From assembly GCF_002993285.1 (NCBI RefSeq), contig NZ_CP027433.1, forward strand, positions 1,984,001-2,048,000: 64,000 bases of DNA, in the 5' to 3' direction. Both the position numbers and the translations under genes were made by a program. This stretch comes from Gordonia iterans. Lineage in GTDB: Bacteria > Actinomycetota > Actinomycetes > Mycobacteriales > Mycobacteriaceae. Every line of letters starts with the position of its first letter. The first letter of the stretch is position 1. The notes beneath the pieces were generated by a model. It ran no database searches. It worked only from the letters and a program-made list of their open reading frames with translations, and had not been told where the DNA came from. Positions 46,862 to 55,703 of the stretch are shown here, in pieces.

Positions 46862-47821
46862 ATGGCGAAGCTCTGGGCGGTCAGCGATCTGCATGTCGCG
46901 CACAAGGGCAACGAGCACATCGTCGACCAGATCCGGCCGAGCGGTCCGGGGGACTGGCTGATCGCGGCCGGCGACATCGCCGAACGCACCGACGACGTCG
47001 TCGACACGCTGCGCCGTCTCAAGGCCCGATTCGACCAGGTGGTCTGGGTGCCCGGCAACCACGAGCTGTACACGACGGCCCGGGATCCGCTGCAGATCCA
47101 CGGGGTGGCCAGATACGACTACCTGGTCCAGGCCTGCCGGGACGTAGGGGTGATCACCCCGGAGGACATCTACCCCCTGTTCGACCCGGGCGACGGCGGC
47201 CGAGCGGTCCGTGTGGTCCCGATGTTCCTGCTGTACGACTACACTTTCCGGCCCGAAGGGACCTCCACCTCGCTGCAGGCGCTCGCGCTCGCGCGGGAAC
47301 GCAACGTGGTGGCGACAGACGAGTTCCTCCTCTCGCCCGAGCCCTTTCCCACGCGGGATGCCTGGGGCCGGGCGCGGATCGAGGCGACACGGACCCGCCT
47401 GGAGGCGATCGACCCGAACGAGCAGACCATCCTGATCAATCACTGGCCGCTGCGGCGCGAACCGTGTGACGCGCTGATGTACCCGGAGTTCGCGCTCTGG
47501 TGCGGCAGCGAGCTGACTGCCGACTGGCACACCCGGTTCAATGCCGCGGCTTGCGTCTACGGCCACCTGCACATTCCGCGGACCACCTGGTATGACGGAG
47601 TCCGCTTCGAGGAGGTCTCGGTCGGGTACCCGCGCGAGTGGAAGCGGCGCGGCCTGCCCGAGCCTCTCCTTCGGCAGATCGCGCCGGATCCGGGTGTGCG
47701 CCCGGCCGACCTCAACGAGCTCGGGGTGCGTTTCGACCTGCCGCCGGACTACGAGGAACGGGCGCGGGAATTCCGCGAAAAGGTCGAACGGCTGCGGGAG
47801 CGCCGTTCGGCGGGATGCTGA
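46862..47821 (+). CDS. Calcineurin-like metallophosphoesterase
   Basis: A 319-residue metallophosphoesterase with the metal-binding series SDLHVAH, AGDIAERTDD, GNHELYT, NHWPLRREP and GHLHIPRT. It is strongly like the conserved M. tuberculosis protein encoded just before pptT (Rv2795c; NVVATDEFLLSPEP and TTWYDGVRFEEVSVGYPREW). That neighbour has been linked to reversal or control of PptT action in mycobacteria. ATG 46862 is chosen; ATG 46853 in the same frame is an alternative. The substrate is unproven. Confidence 0.88.
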   Translation: MAKLWAVSDLHVAHKGNEHIVDQIRPSGPGDWLIAAGDIAERTDDVVDTLRRLKARFDQVVWVPGNHELYTTARDPLQIHGVARYDYLVQACRDVGVITPEDIYPLFDPGDGGRAVRVVPMFLLYDYTFRPEGTSTSLQALALARERNVVATDEFLLSPEPFPTRDAWGRARIEATRTRLEAIDPNEQTILINHWPLRREPCDALMYPEFALWCGSELTADWHTRFNAAACVYGHLHIPRTTWYDGVRFEEVSVGYPREWKRRGLPEPLLRQIAPDPGVRPADLNELGVRFDLPPDYEERAREFREKVERLRERRSAGC

Positions 47822-47946
47822 CAGCCCGGCGTCGTCCCGCCGCCGGGGAGTGACCGATCTCTCCCGATTAGCCGACTCTCAGCCTCTGCTGGCACGATCA
47901 GTGGTCGAAATCGTGCCGCGCAAGAGTCGAAGGTCGGAGGTGTCGC

Positions 47947-48615
47947 GTGATCGAACTGCTCTTTCCCCGCGGCGTCGGGACGGCTGAGGCTTTCGGCGAC
48001 CCCGACGAGGCGCGCCTGCTTCCGGCGGAGGAGAGCCTGATCGCGCAGGCTGTGGACAAGAGGCGCCGTGAGTTCACCACCGCCCGCCACTGCGCCCGCA
48101 CCGCGCTCGGCCGGATCGGTGTGGAGCCGGCTCCCATTCTCCGCGGTGAGCGGGGCATGCCGCTGTGGCCGTCGAACGTGGTCGGCTCGCTGACGCATTG
48201 CGACGGCTATCGCGCCGCCGTGGCCGCCTACTCGATGCAGATCCGCTCGCTCGGGATCGACGCCGAGCCGCACGCGGCACTGCCCGACGGTGTCCTCGGC
48301 CATACCAGTCTGCCGGAGGAGCGCGCGGTCCTCGCCGAGCGCGACGACTCGATCCACTGGGACCGGCTGCTCTTCTGCGCCAAGGAGGCCACCTACAAGG
48401 CGTGGTTCCCGCTCACCCAGCGCTGGCTCGGCTTCGAGGACGCTCACATCACCTTCTCGCGCGAGGCCGGAGACGGCGCCGTCGCGGCGGGCACGTTCAC
48501 TTCGCACATCCTGATCGACGGCGCCGCGATCGACGGGGCCGCGCCCCTGCTCACGCTCCCCGGACGCTGGCTGATCGCCGACGGTCTGATACTGACCGCC
48601 ATCGCTCTCACGTGA
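47947..48615 (+). CDS. pptT: 4'-phosphopantetheinyl transferase (PptT-type)
   Basis: A 222-residue Sfp-type transferase that activates type-I fatty-acid, polyketide and non-ribosomal peptide carrier domains, essential for mycolates and siderophores in relatives. It has RRREFTTARHCARTAL, GSLTHCDGYRAA, the Mg-binding GIDAEPH and FCAKEATYKAWFPLTQRWLGFEDA. GGAGG lies 6 nt before the GTG. The stop overlaps the GTG of the acyltransferase gene. Confidence 0.92.
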   Translation: MIELLFPRGVGTAEAFGDPDEARLLPAEESLIAQAVDKRRREFTTARHCARTALGRIGVEPAPILRGERGMPLWPSNVVGSLTHCDGYRAAVAAYSMQIRSLGIDAEPHAALPDGVLGHTSLPEERAVLAERDDSIHWDRLLFCAKEATYKAWFPLTQRWLGFEDAHITFSREAGDGAVAAGTFTSHILIDGAAIDGAAPLLTLPGRWLIADGLILTAIALT

Positions 48616-50711
48616 GCCGCCCCGACGTGACCGCGGCGGCCGCCGCCGCGCCCCGCACCACCCGCCGGACCGATGTCGAGGGTCTGCGCGGGGTCGCGAT
48701 CATGCTCGTCGTCGCCTTCCACATCTGGTTCGGCACCGTCTCCGGCGGCGTCGACGCGTTCCTGTTCATCTCGGGCTTTTTCCTGATCCCGTCGCTGATC
48801 CGCTCGCAGACTTCGACGGAGCCGGTGAACAATCCGCTGCCGCGGCTGTGGAAGATTCTCAAGCGGCTGTGGATCCCGATGGCGCTGACCGTGGCTGTCA
48901 CCGTGGCGGCCACCTGGTACGTCTACCCGTCGTCGCGGCGGGCGGAGACGCTGATCGACGCGCTCTGGTCGGATCTGTTCCTGGAGAACTGGGCCCTGGG
49001 CTTGCGCAACCTCACCTACGCCGATGCCACCTCGCTGCCGTCGCCCTTCCAGCAGCTGTGGTCGCTGGCCGTCCAAGCGCAGGTCTTCGCGCTGCTGATC
49101 GTCGGCGTGGTCCTCCTCGGGCGAGTGCTGCGGCGGCAGGTCCGACGCGGAGCGCTCCCGCACAGTGCGATCAACCGAATCCTGATCGCCGTGATCGCGG
49201 TCGCCACCGCGGCGTCGTTCGGCTGGGCGACCTACGGAGTCGGCACAGGTCAGACGCTGAACTACTACAGCACGGTCTCCCGGTTCTGGGAGATCGCCCT
49301 CGGCGGGCTGGCGGGGCTGGTGGTGGCCGGGCTCACCGTGCCAGAGCGCTGGCGACAGGTCGCCGGCGTGCTGGGATTGTCGATGCTCCTCGCGACCGGA
49401 TTCGTGGTCGACGGCGCCGCGACCTTCCCCGGACCGGCGGCCCTGCTGCCGATCGGCGGCACGCTGCTGGTGTTCCTGGCCGGTTCCGGGGGATCGAGCG
49501 TCCTCACCCGAGCGCTCTCGACGGCGCCGATGGTGCGGTTGGGGGCGCTGGCCTATCCGCTGTACCTGTGGCACTGGCCGCTGCTGATGATGTACCTGGT
49601 GTACCGCAATTATCACGGCACGCCGGTCCGGAACGTGGGGCTGTTCGACGGTCTCGCGATCATCGCCGCGTCGCTGTTGCTCGCGGCGGGCACCGACTGG
49701 CTCCTCAAAGAGGACTCGCCGGTCCGCACGCTGCGGGTCCGGACACCCGCGGTGATCGCCGGAACGCTGGCTGCGATGACCGTGGCGGTCCAGGCGTGGG
49801 CGGCGCCGGTGCCGGTCGCCAATGCCGACTCGATCGACTGGACCCAGCACCCGGGGGCCGCAGCGCTGCAGGGCCGGGAGGTGCCCGACGGCGTCGACTT
49901 CGTCCCGCGCGCCGAGGCATCTCGCACCGATCTACCGCAGACCGGCGACGACGGGTGCGTGAACAACGGCGCCGACCACTCCGATCTGCTGATCTGCGAC
50001 TACGGCGCACCGCGGGCGCCCGGCCGGAAGGTGCTGATGCTGGTCGGCGGCTCGCACGCCGAGCACTATCTGCCGGCGCTCCACGAGATCGGGAAGGCGA
50101 ACGACTTCACGGTCGAGACGGTGATCATGGTCGGCTGCGCACTGGCCACCGGCGCGACCGCCGCCGAATCGACCGAGCGCGAACACTGCCGGGCCTGGCA
50201 GGACAAGGCCCTCGAGCACGTGGTCGGTGCCCGCCCGGACGCGGTGTTCACCACGTCCACGCGGCCCCTGGAGAAGGCGGGCACGGGCGACTACACGCCG
50301 CAGTGGTACGTCGACGTCTTCGCCCGGCTGTCCAGTGAGGGCATCCCCGCACTCGGCGTCCGGGACCTGCCGTGGCTGCTCGACGAAGACGCCGAGCACC
50401 GCCAACCGTTCGACTGTCTGTCCGTCCGCGAGGACCCCGAATTCTGCGGCGTGCCGAGAGAGCGTGCTCTGGCTGCGGAGGATCCGGCGATCACCGCACT
50501 CGGGGGAATGCCCGGCGTCAGCCTGCTCGACTTCAGCGATCTGCAGTGCGACGCCGAGGTGTGTTCGGCGGTGGTCGGCAACGTGATGGTGTACCGGGAC
50601 TCGCACCACTACACCAAGACGTTCGTCCTCACGATGGTCCCGTACATCGAGAACGCGCTCGCGGAGGCCCTCGGCTGGTTCGAGAGCGCCGGCGGGACGA
50701 GCGAGCCCTGA
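48612..50711 (+). CDS. Acyltransferase-3 membrane protein with SGNH domain
   Basis: A 699-residue OafA/YrhL-type protein. The acyltransferase-3 domain (about 20-390) has about ten membrane helices, TDVEGLRGVAIMLVVAFH with its conserved His and the YPLYLWHWPLL motif. A C-terminal extracytoplasmic SGNH-like domain (about 430-690) has GGSHAEH (the usual GDSH with Gly for Asp, Ser kept) and the closing DSHHYT block with Asp/His. These proteins O-acylate cell-envelope glycans or lipids. Coupled translation with pptT (GTGA) suggests linkage to envelope lipid metabolism. Confidence 0.87.
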   Translation: MSRPDVTAAAAAAPRTTRRTDVEGLRGVAIMLVVAFHIWFGTVSGGVDAFLFISGFFLIPSLIRSQTSTEPVNNPLPRLWKILKRLWIPMALTVAVTVAATWYVYPSSRRAETLIDALWSDLFLENWALGLRNLTYADATSLPSPFQQLWSLAVQAQVFALLIVGVVLLGRVLRRQVRRGALPHSAINRILIAVIAVATAASFGWATYGVGTGQTLNYYSTVSRFWEIALGGLAGLVVAGLTVPERWRQVAGVLGLSMLLATGFVVDGAATFPGPAALLPIGGTLLVFLAGSGGSSVLTRALSTAPMVRLGALAYPLYLWHWPLLMMYLVYRNYHGTPVRNVGLFDGLAIIAASLLLAAGTDWLLKEDSPVRTLRVRTPAVIAGTLAAMTVAVQAWAAPVPVANADSIDWTQHPGAAALQGREVPDGVDFVPRAEASRTDLPQTGDDGCVNNGADHSDLLICDYGAPRAPGRKVLMLVGGSHAEHYLPALHEIGKANDFTVETVIMVGCALATGATAAESTEREHCRAWQDKALEHVVGARPDAVFTTSTRPLEKAGTGDYTPQWYVDVFARLSSEGIPALGVRDLPWLLDEDAEHRQPFDCLSVREDPEFCGVPRERALAAEDPAITALGGMPGVSLLDFSDLQCDAEVCSAVVGNVMVYRDSHHYTKTFVLTMVPYIENALAEALGWFESAGGTSEP

Positions 50712-50741
50712 GGGCTTCGTCAGCCGGGTCCGGCGGGTTGG

Positions 50742-50747
50742 CATACT
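50742..50747 (+). promoter_or_regulatory. Putative -10 (leaderless) for truB
   Basis: CATACT, with A at 2 and T at 6, ends 7 nt before the ATG at 50755. Confidence 0.35.
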
Positions 50748-50754
50748 TGCCGCC

Positions 50755-51654
50755 ATGGCCGATTCCACGATTGAGAACGCCGGACTGCTCGTCGTCGACA
50801 AGTCGGCCGGGATGACCAGCCACGACGTCGTGTCCACCTGCCGCAAGGCCTTCAACACCCGTCGGGTGGGGCACGCGGGCACGCTGGATCCGATGGCGAC
50901 CGGGGTGTTGGTGATCGGCATCGAGCGCGCGACCAAGCTCCTCGGCCTGCTGTCGCTGACCACCAAGAGCTACACCGCGACCGTCCGCCTCGGCGCGTCC
51001 ACCACGACCGACGATGCCGAGGGCGACGTGCTCGCATCCACCGATGCGTCGCTCGCGACCGACGAGCAGATCGCCGCGGGCATCGCCGCGCTCACCGGCG
51101 AGTTGCAGCAGATCCCGGCCAAGGTCAGCGCGATCAAGGTCGACGGCCGCCGCGCCCACGCTCTGGTGCGCACGGGCGAGGAGTTCGAGTTGGCGGCGAG
51201 GCCGGTGACGGTCCACCGCTTCCAGGTCACCGCGATTCACCGGATCGGCGGTTTCGTCGACGTCGACGTCGAGGTCGACTGCTCGTCTGGAACCTACATC
51301 CGCTCGCTCGCCCGCGACCTCGGCGAGGCCCTGGGCGTCGGCGGACATCTGACTGGGTTGCGGCGCACGGCGGTCGGCCCGTTCACCCTCGATCACGCGC
51401 GCACGCTCGACGATGTGGTGGCGACGCCCGGCGTCAGCCTCGGCATCGACGATGCCGCGAAGCTGTGTTTTCCGCATCGAGCGATCTCCGGCGACGAAGC
51501 CGAGTCGATCAGTCAGGGGCGCTGGCTGGAACCGGTCGGACGCAAGGGGATCTACGTCGTCGTCGATCCGGACGGCCAGGCGATCGCGCTGGTCCAGGAG
51601 AAGGGCCGTCGCGCCGCATCGGTGATGGTGGTGCGGCCGGCAACGCTGCGCTGA
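50755..51654 (+). CDS. truB: tRNA pseudouridine-55 synthase
   Basis: A 299-residue TruB. Motif VVDKSAGMTSHDVV and the catalytic Asp45 in GHAGTLDPMATGVL, then KSYTATVRLGAST, QIPAKVSAIKVDGRRAH and CSSGTYIRSLARDLGEAL. The C-terminal PUA-like region follows. It makes pseudouridine 55 in the T-loop of tRNAs. No gene follows on this strand before a repeat array and terminator. Confidence 0.95.
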   Translation: MADSTIENAGLLVVDKSAGMTSHDVVSTCRKAFNTRRVGHAGTLDPMATGVLVIGIERATKLLGLLSLTTKSYTATVRLGASTTTDDAEGDVLASTDASLATDEQIAAGIAALTGELQQIPAKVSAIKVDGRRAHALVRTGEEFELAARPVTVHRFQVTAIHRIGGFVDVDVEVDCSSGTYIRSLARDLGEALGVGGHLTGLRRTAVGPFTLDHARTLDDVVATPGVSLGIDDAAKLCFPHRAISGDEAESISQGRWLEPVGRKGIYVVVDPDGQAIALVQEKGRRAASVMVVRPATLR

Positions 51655-51657
51655 CCT

Positions 51658-51745
51658 TTCGACGGAGCTCAAGGGTCGGCGACGGGGCTCAAGGGTCGGC
51701 GACGGGGCTCAAGGGTCGGCGACGGGGCTCAAGGGTCGACGACGG
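51658..51745. repeat. 20-bp tandem repeat after truB
   Basis: Four tandem 20-bp units of the type gacggggctcaagggtcggc follow ctttcga directly after truB, the first with gagctc in place of gggctc, and run into the terminator. The left edge ctttcgacggagctcaaggg resembles the reverse complement of the ccttgagcttgtcgaaagg repeat, so it may be a divergent member of that family. Confidence 0.9.
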
Positions 51746-51772
51746 AGCTCGAGCCGAGCTCCGTCGTCGACC
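51734..51772. terminator. Perfect 18-bp bidirectional terminator hairpin
   Basis: Arms 51734-51751 and 51755-51772 are exact reverse complements with a 3-nt loop, between convergent truB and the secreted lipase. The left arm is built from the last repeat unit of the truB array. Confidence 0.8.
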
Positions 51773-51789
51773 GGATCGGGGCGTTCAGG

Positions 51790-53031
51790 TCAGCGCAGGA
51801 TGCGCGCCAGCCACGGAGTGGAGTCCGGCATGGAGGCCAGGACCGCGCTGGAGTGGTCGTCGTCGGGGTAGACGTGCAGGGTCACCGGCTGGTTGTTCGC
51901 CTTCATCTGCGCGTACAGCGAGAGCGCCGACGGTGCGGGGACGTCGACGTCGCGCAGACCCTGACCGAGGAAGATCGGCCGGTCGTAGCCCTTGTAGGGC
52001 GTCTGCATGTAGGTGTGCAATGCCCGGGAGAAGCCGGGGATCGACTGGACCGGCCTGGTGAACCAGGTCTTGACGTCGTCGCCGGACAACTTCTCCTTGA
52101 GGATCGGGTAGCAGGTGGTGCGGCCCTGCTGGAGTCGCTGCTTGCCCTTGGCGGTCATCACGCTGGTGAGGTTCAGTCCGGGGCGGGTCTCGTTGAGGCC
52201 GGCCAGGATGTAGGCCGTGTACGCGTTGAGTGCGCCGGGCAGGGTGACCGGGGGCATCTGGGGGCCGAGGAGCTCGTACAGGTACTCGAGATTCGCCGGG
52301 ATTCCGGTGGCGACCACGCCCCGATAGTCCAGGCCGTTGCCCCGGCTGAACTCGGTGGCGTAGCGGGCGCCGTTGAGCGCGGCGGCGGCGCCCTGCGACT
52401 GGCCGATGATCGCCCAGCGCTTGGCGAGCCGGGCGCCTTCGGGCAGTTGCAGCTGGTGTGCGGACACCGTCGCCGCGACGATCGCGTGGGCCGCAGTCTT
52501 GCCGTCCAGGTAGGCCATCAGCCCCGGCGTGCCCAGCCCGACGTAGTCGGCGGCGACCACCGCATAGCCCTGGTTCAGCCAGTGGCCCAGGTACTTCACG
52601 TCGCGCTCGCTGCGCGGATGGGCTGACGGAGTGCACTCGTCGGCCATGCCGACGGTCCCGTGTGCCCACGAGATCACCGGCCAGCCGCCGGCCGGTGCCT
52701 TCCCGCGCGGCAGGAAGACCGCACCGGTGCTCGTCGCCATCTTCCCGTGCTGGTTCTTCGCCGAGAACTGCACTCGGTAGGCGCTGCTCGCCGCGGGCAG
52801 CGTCACCGACGGATCGAGCGGCACCTGAGCGATCAGGCGGCCTTCGCGGTGGGGGATCGGGCCGGAGTAGTTCGTGACGTCCAGGCCGGACCAGTTCGGG
52901 ACGCCGATCGACACCACGTCGTCGGCATGGGCAGGCGCCACGCCGACGACGGTCGCCATTGTCAGCGCCGCGGTGGTGAGGGCCACCGTGAGGATTCGGC
53001 GCGGCCCGCGGACAGTACCTGAGAGCTTCAT
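51790..53031 (-). CDS. Secreted lipase (LIP family)
   Basis: A 413-residue alpha/beta hydrolase of the secretory-lipase type. A signal peptide of about 36 residues ends AHA, followed by mature sequence from DDVV. It has SWAHGTVGMADECTPS (oxyanion region), the nucleophile elbow GQSQGAAAALNG, a late GQGLRDVDVPAPSA around the acid and DDDHSSAV with the His. It is probably exported and acts on esters or lipids. The ATG has TACCTT 6 nt upstream. Cysteines in ECTPS and TTCYP could pair. Confidence 0.85.
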   Translation of the reverse strand: MKLSGTVRGPRRILTVALTTAALTMATVVGVAPAHADDVVSIGVPNWSGLDVTNYSGPIPHREGRLIAQVPLDPSVTLPAASSAYRVQFSAKNQHGKMATSTGAVFLPRGKAPAGGWPVISWAHGTVGMADECTPSAHPRSERDVKYLGHWLNQGYAVVAADYVGLGTPGLMAYLDGKTAAHAIVAATVSAHQLQLPEGARLAKRWAIIGQSQGAAAALNGARYATEFSRGNGLDYRGVVATGIPANLEYLYELLGPQMPPVTLPGALNAYTAYILAGLNETRPGLNLTSVMTAKGKQRLQQGRTTCYPILKEKLSGDDVKTWFTRPVQSIPGFSRALHTYMQTPYKGYDRPIFLGQGLRDVDVPAPSALSLYAQMKANNQPVTLHVYPDDDHSSAVLASMPDSTPWLARILR

Positions 53032-53037
53032 GGCGTG

Positions 53038-53043
53038 AAGGTA
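53038..53043 (-). promoter_or_regulatory. Putative -10 (leaderless) for secreted lipase
   Basis: TACCTT on the minus strand ends 6 nt before the ATG at 53031. Confidence 0.4.
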
Positions 53044-53124
53044 ACAGGAACCTGAGACGGGTCCGGGGTCATCGAGCGCCGTACTGTGCCCTCCCGGGTC
53101 GGATTGTGCCGTCTGCACGCGGCT

Positions 53125-53287
53125 GGTGTCCCGTGTCGAAAGTTCTTTCGCGGCATGCCGGGGCCCGATGAACGTCTGGCGGCGTTGTCCTCGGTCAGGA
53201 TACCTGCCGGTATCCCTCCCTCGTCCGCCTTGCCGGCCGCCCATCGGACTCCCGGCAACCATCGAGAAACTTTCGACACGAGACACT
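53125..53287. repeat. 163-bp element with long terminal inverted repeats
   Basis: The left end ggtgtcccgtgtcgaaagtt (53125-53144) and the right end read inward, agtgtctcgtgtcgaaagtt (53287-53268), match at 18 of 20 positions. Weaker similarity continues inward to about 39 bp. The interior has no convincing ORF. It could be a MITE-like insertion or a large cruciform; no clear target duplication is seen. Confidence 0.6.
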
Positions 53288-53295
53288 AGGGAGGT

Positions 53296-53970
53296 TCAGA
53301 CGAAGATCGCGCGCGAGGCGACGTCGCCCAAGTGGATCAGGTCGCCGTCGTCGACGCAGACCGAGATGGTCCCCGCGAAGGGCCGCTTCTCCACGACCTC
53401 GACGGTGCGGTCCAGATCGATGCCGATCTCCTGGAAGTAACGCAGCATGTCCGAATCGGAGTCGGAGATCCGGCTGATCACGCCCGACTCGCCGACGTCG
53501 AGATCGGCCAGCTGGCGGGAACCGGCATTCGGCACCCGGCCGTCGGCCGACGGAATCGGATCGCCGTGCGGGTCGCGTTGCGGAAAGCCGAGCTTCGCGT
53601 CGATACGCGCCATGAGGCGATCGGAGACGGCGTGCTCGAGGATCTCCGCCTCGTCGTGCACCTCGTCCCATCCGTAACCCAGCTCGCGCACGAGGAAGGT
53701 CTCCAGCAGCCGGTGACGGCGCACCATGCCCACCGCTGCGGCGCGGCCGTCGTCGGTGAGCGACACCGAGCCGTAACGCTCGTGCTCCACCAGGCCTTGG
53801 TCGGCGAGCTTGCGGATGCCCTCCGACGCGGTCGACGGCGAGACGCCGAGCTTGTCGGCGAGCAGCTTCGTGGTGACTTTGACCTCGCTCCACTCCTGGG
53901 AAGTCCAGATCACCTTCAAATAGTCCTGGGTGACCGATGTGAGGTCGCCGACCGGGCGTGAGTGGGGCAT
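53296..53970 (-). CDS. mntR: DtxR-family metal regulator, MntR-like
   Basis: A 224-residue DtxR/IdeR-fold repressor: winged helix (about 10-75), dimerisation and metal site (about 80-145) and an SH3-like FeoA domain (about 150-224). The metal ligands look like a manganese sensor. Asp16 sits where IdeR has Met10, and Glu109 in EILEH takes the place of IdeR Cys102, with His86, Glu112 and His113 also present. It is the counterpart of SirR/MntR beside ribF in mycobacteria. Likely it represses Mn uptake genes elsewhere. Leaderless-type start. Confidence 0.88.
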   Translation of the reverse strand: MPHSRPVGDLTSVTQDYLKVIWTSQEWSEVKVTTKLLADKLGVSPSTASEGIRKLADQGLVEHERYGSVSLTDDGRAAAVGMVRRHRLLETFLVRELGYGWDEVHDEAEILEHAVSDRLMARIDAKLGFPQRDPHGDPIPSADGRVPNAGSRQLADLDVGESGVISRISDSDSDMLRYFQEIGIDLDRTVEVVEKRPFAGTISVCVDDGDLIHLGDVASRAIFV

Positions 53971-53977
53971 GCGCGTG

Positions 53978-53983
53978 AGTTTA
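53978..53983 (-). promoter_or_regulatory. Putative -10 (leaderless) for mntR
   Basis: TAAACT on the minus strand ends 7 nt before the ATG at 53970. Confidence 0.5.
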
Positions 53984-53998
53984 CTTGGCGGCGAGTCG

Positions 53999-54004
53999 TA
54001 CGCT
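53999..54004 (+). promoter_or_regulatory. Putative -10 (leaderless) for ribF
   Basis: TACGCT ends 6 nt before the GTG at 54011. Only 40 bp separate the divergent mntR and ribF starts, so the two promoters must overlap. Confidence 0.45.
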
Positions 54005-54010
54005 TGACAC

Positions 54011-54976
54011 GTGTTGCGATGGCGAGGGTTGGCGAATGTTCCCCCGGGCTGGGGGCGGTGCGTGGTGACGATCGGCGTGTTCGACGGTGTCCACCGTGGT
54101 CACGCCCAGTTGGTGGCGGCGGCGACGCGTTCTGCGGCCGAACGGGGAATTCCGTCGGTGCTGATGACTTTCGACCCGCACCCGTCCGAAGTGGTGCGGC
54201 CCGGCACGCACCCGCCGCAGCTGTCGACGCTGCGTCGGCGTGCGGAGCTGGCCGAGGAGATGGGGATCGACGTCTTCTGCGTCGTCCCGTTCACCACGAC
54301 GGTTGCGGCGCAGTCGCCGGAGGAGTTCGTCCACGAGGTCCTCGTCGAGCAACTCCACGCCGCCGAGGTGGTGGTCGGCGACAACTTCACCTTCGGGCAC
54401 AAGGCGAGCGGCGACGTCGCGAAGCTTCGTGAGCTGGGGGAGCGTTTCGGTTTCGAGGTGACGGCTGTGTCGCTGTTCGGCGAGCACGCGGTCACCTTCT
54501 CGTCGACCTACATCCGCTCGTGCGTCGGCGCAGGCGACGTCGAACTCGCGGCCGAGGCGCTGGGCCGTCCGCACCGGGTGGAGGGCGTCGTGGTGCACGG
54601 TGAGCGGCGGGGGCGTGACCTGGGCTATCCGACTGCGAACGTCTCGGCGACGACGTACGCGGCGATTCCCGGCGACGGCGTGTACGCCGCGTGGTTCACC
54701 GTCCAGGGCAGCGGGCGCGAACCGGAGGGTATGGCGATCGGCCAGCGCTACCCGGCGGCGGTGTCGGTCGGCACCAACCCGACCTTCTCCGGTCGAGACC
54801 GGACCGTCGAGGCGTACGTGCTCGACGTCGACGCCGACCTCTACGGCCAGCACGTCACCGTCGACTTCGTCAGCCGGATCCGCGGCATGGAGTCGTACGA
54901 CAGTCTCGACGCGCTGATCGCTGCGATCGGCGACGACGTCGAGCGCACCCGGTCGATCTTGTCCGCCGAATCCTGA
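54011..54976 (+). CDS. ribF: Bifunctional riboflavin kinase / FAD synthetase
   Basis: A 321-residue enzyme making FMN then FAD. The N-terminal nucleotidyltransferase domain has [25 protein letters not shown] and [10 protein letters not shown]. The C-terminal riboflavin kinase domain has [18 protein letters not shown] and VGTNPTF. Full length relative to the mycobacterial protein, whose N-terminus also starts with RWRG, supporting GTG 54011. Confidence 0.95.
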   Translation: MLRWRGLANVPPGWGRCVVTIGVFDGVHRGHAQLVAAATRSAAERGIPSVLMTFDPHPSEVVRPGTHPPQLSTLRRRAELAEEMGIDVFCVVPFTTTVAAQSPEEFVHEVLVEQLHAAEVVVGDNFTFGHKASGDVAKLRELGERFGFEVTAVSLFGEHAVTFSSTYIRSCVGAGDVELAAEALGRPHRVEGVVVHGERRGRDLGYPTANVSATTYAAIPGDGVYAAWFTVQGSGREPEGMAIGQRYPAAVSVGTNPTFSGRDRTVEAYVLDVDADLYGQHVTVDFVSRIRGMESYDSLDALIAAIGDDVERTRSILSAES

Positions 54977-55021
54977 CCGACGGCGGCCGGGCGCTGATTT
55001 CCGCCGGGCACGGCCCGCTGG

Positions 55022-55027
55022 TAGTCT
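55022..55027 (+). promoter_or_regulatory. Putative -10 for rpsO
   Basis: TAGTCT lies about 88 nt before the rpsO ATG, giving a leader of about 80 nt. The leader holds the palindrome ctccgcggag, which could be part of an S15 autoregulatory fold. Confidence 0.4.
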
Positions 55028-55115
55028 CGATCGCTGGTGCTCGCTGCAGTCCGTGGTGGCGCACCCTCCGCGGAGCGGAGATTCTTGGCACGGAACTGAA
55101 ACAAGGAGATCACGC

Positions 55116-55385
55116 ATGTCGCTGACTGCTGACCAGAAGAAGACCATCCTCGCCGAGTACGGCGTTCACGAGACCGACACCGGTTCGCCCGAGGCCCAGG
55201 TCGCGCTGCTGACCAAGCGCATCACCGACCTGACCGAGCACCTCAAGGAGCACAAGCACGACCACCACAGCCGTCGTGGCCTGCTGCTGCTGGTCGGTCG
55301 TCGTCGTCGTCTGCTCAAGTACCTGGCCGACGTGGACATCAACCGCTACCGCTCGCTGATCGAGCGCCTCGGCCTGCGCCGCTGA
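55116..55385 (+). CDS. rpsO: 30S ribosomal protein S15
   Basis: An 89-residue S15, full length, with [31 protein letters not shown] and the C-terminal [12 protein letters not shown]. It binds 16S rRNA early in 30S assembly. AAGGAG lies 7 nt before the ATG. In mycobacteria rpsO is close to pnp; here a VOC gene and a repeat array come between. Confidence 0.97.
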   Translation: MSLTADQKKTILAEYGVHETDTGSPEAQVALLTKRITDLTEHLKEHKHDHHSRRGLLLLVGRRRRLLKYLADVDINRYRSLIERLGLRR

Positions 55386-55410
55386 GCCGGTTCAGCCAAG
55401 CCCGACCAAG

Positions 55411-55619
55411 CACTTTGAGCTTGCGAAAGCCCCTTGAGCTTGTCGAGAGCTCCTTGAGCTTGTCGAGAGCCCCTTGAGCTTGTCGAAAGGTCCTCGCGTC
55501 CATCGAAAGCCCCTTGAGCTTGTCGAAAGGTCCTCGCGTCCATCGAAAGCCCCTTGAGCTTGTCGAGCCCCTTGAGCTTGTCGAGCCCCTTGAGCTTGTC
55601 GAGCCCCTTGAGCTTGTCG
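55411..55619. repeat. Array of about nine CCTTGAGCTTGTCGA(A/G)AG units
   Basis: Nine copies of ttgagcttg(t)cga occur between 55414 and 55619. Two 40-bp superunits contain tcctcgcgtccatcgaaagc, and the last four copies run with an 18- to 17-bp period. A tenth, degenerate copy (gcttgagcctgtcgggc) lies at 55668. The same sequence ends the array inside cobQ. Confidence 0.95.
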
Positions 55620-55653
55620 AAAGGCCGCTCCGCCACCCGGCGGGGCGGCCTTT
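55620..55653 (+). terminator. rpsO terminator built on the last repeat copy
   Basis: aaaggccgctccgcc pairs with ggcggggcggccttt (15 bp, one G-U) around accc, followed by ttt-g-t. The left arm begins with the gaaagg end of the last repeat. Confidence 0.75.
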
Positions 55654-55703
55654 GTCGTGGCCAGATGCTTGAGCCTGTCGGGCGGACGGCGGAGAATCAC
55701 ACC

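Noticed and set aside
55411..55619. CRISPR array
   Set aside because: Units are contiguous or separated by repeated rather than unique spacers, the repeat is under 20 bp, and no cas gene is present.
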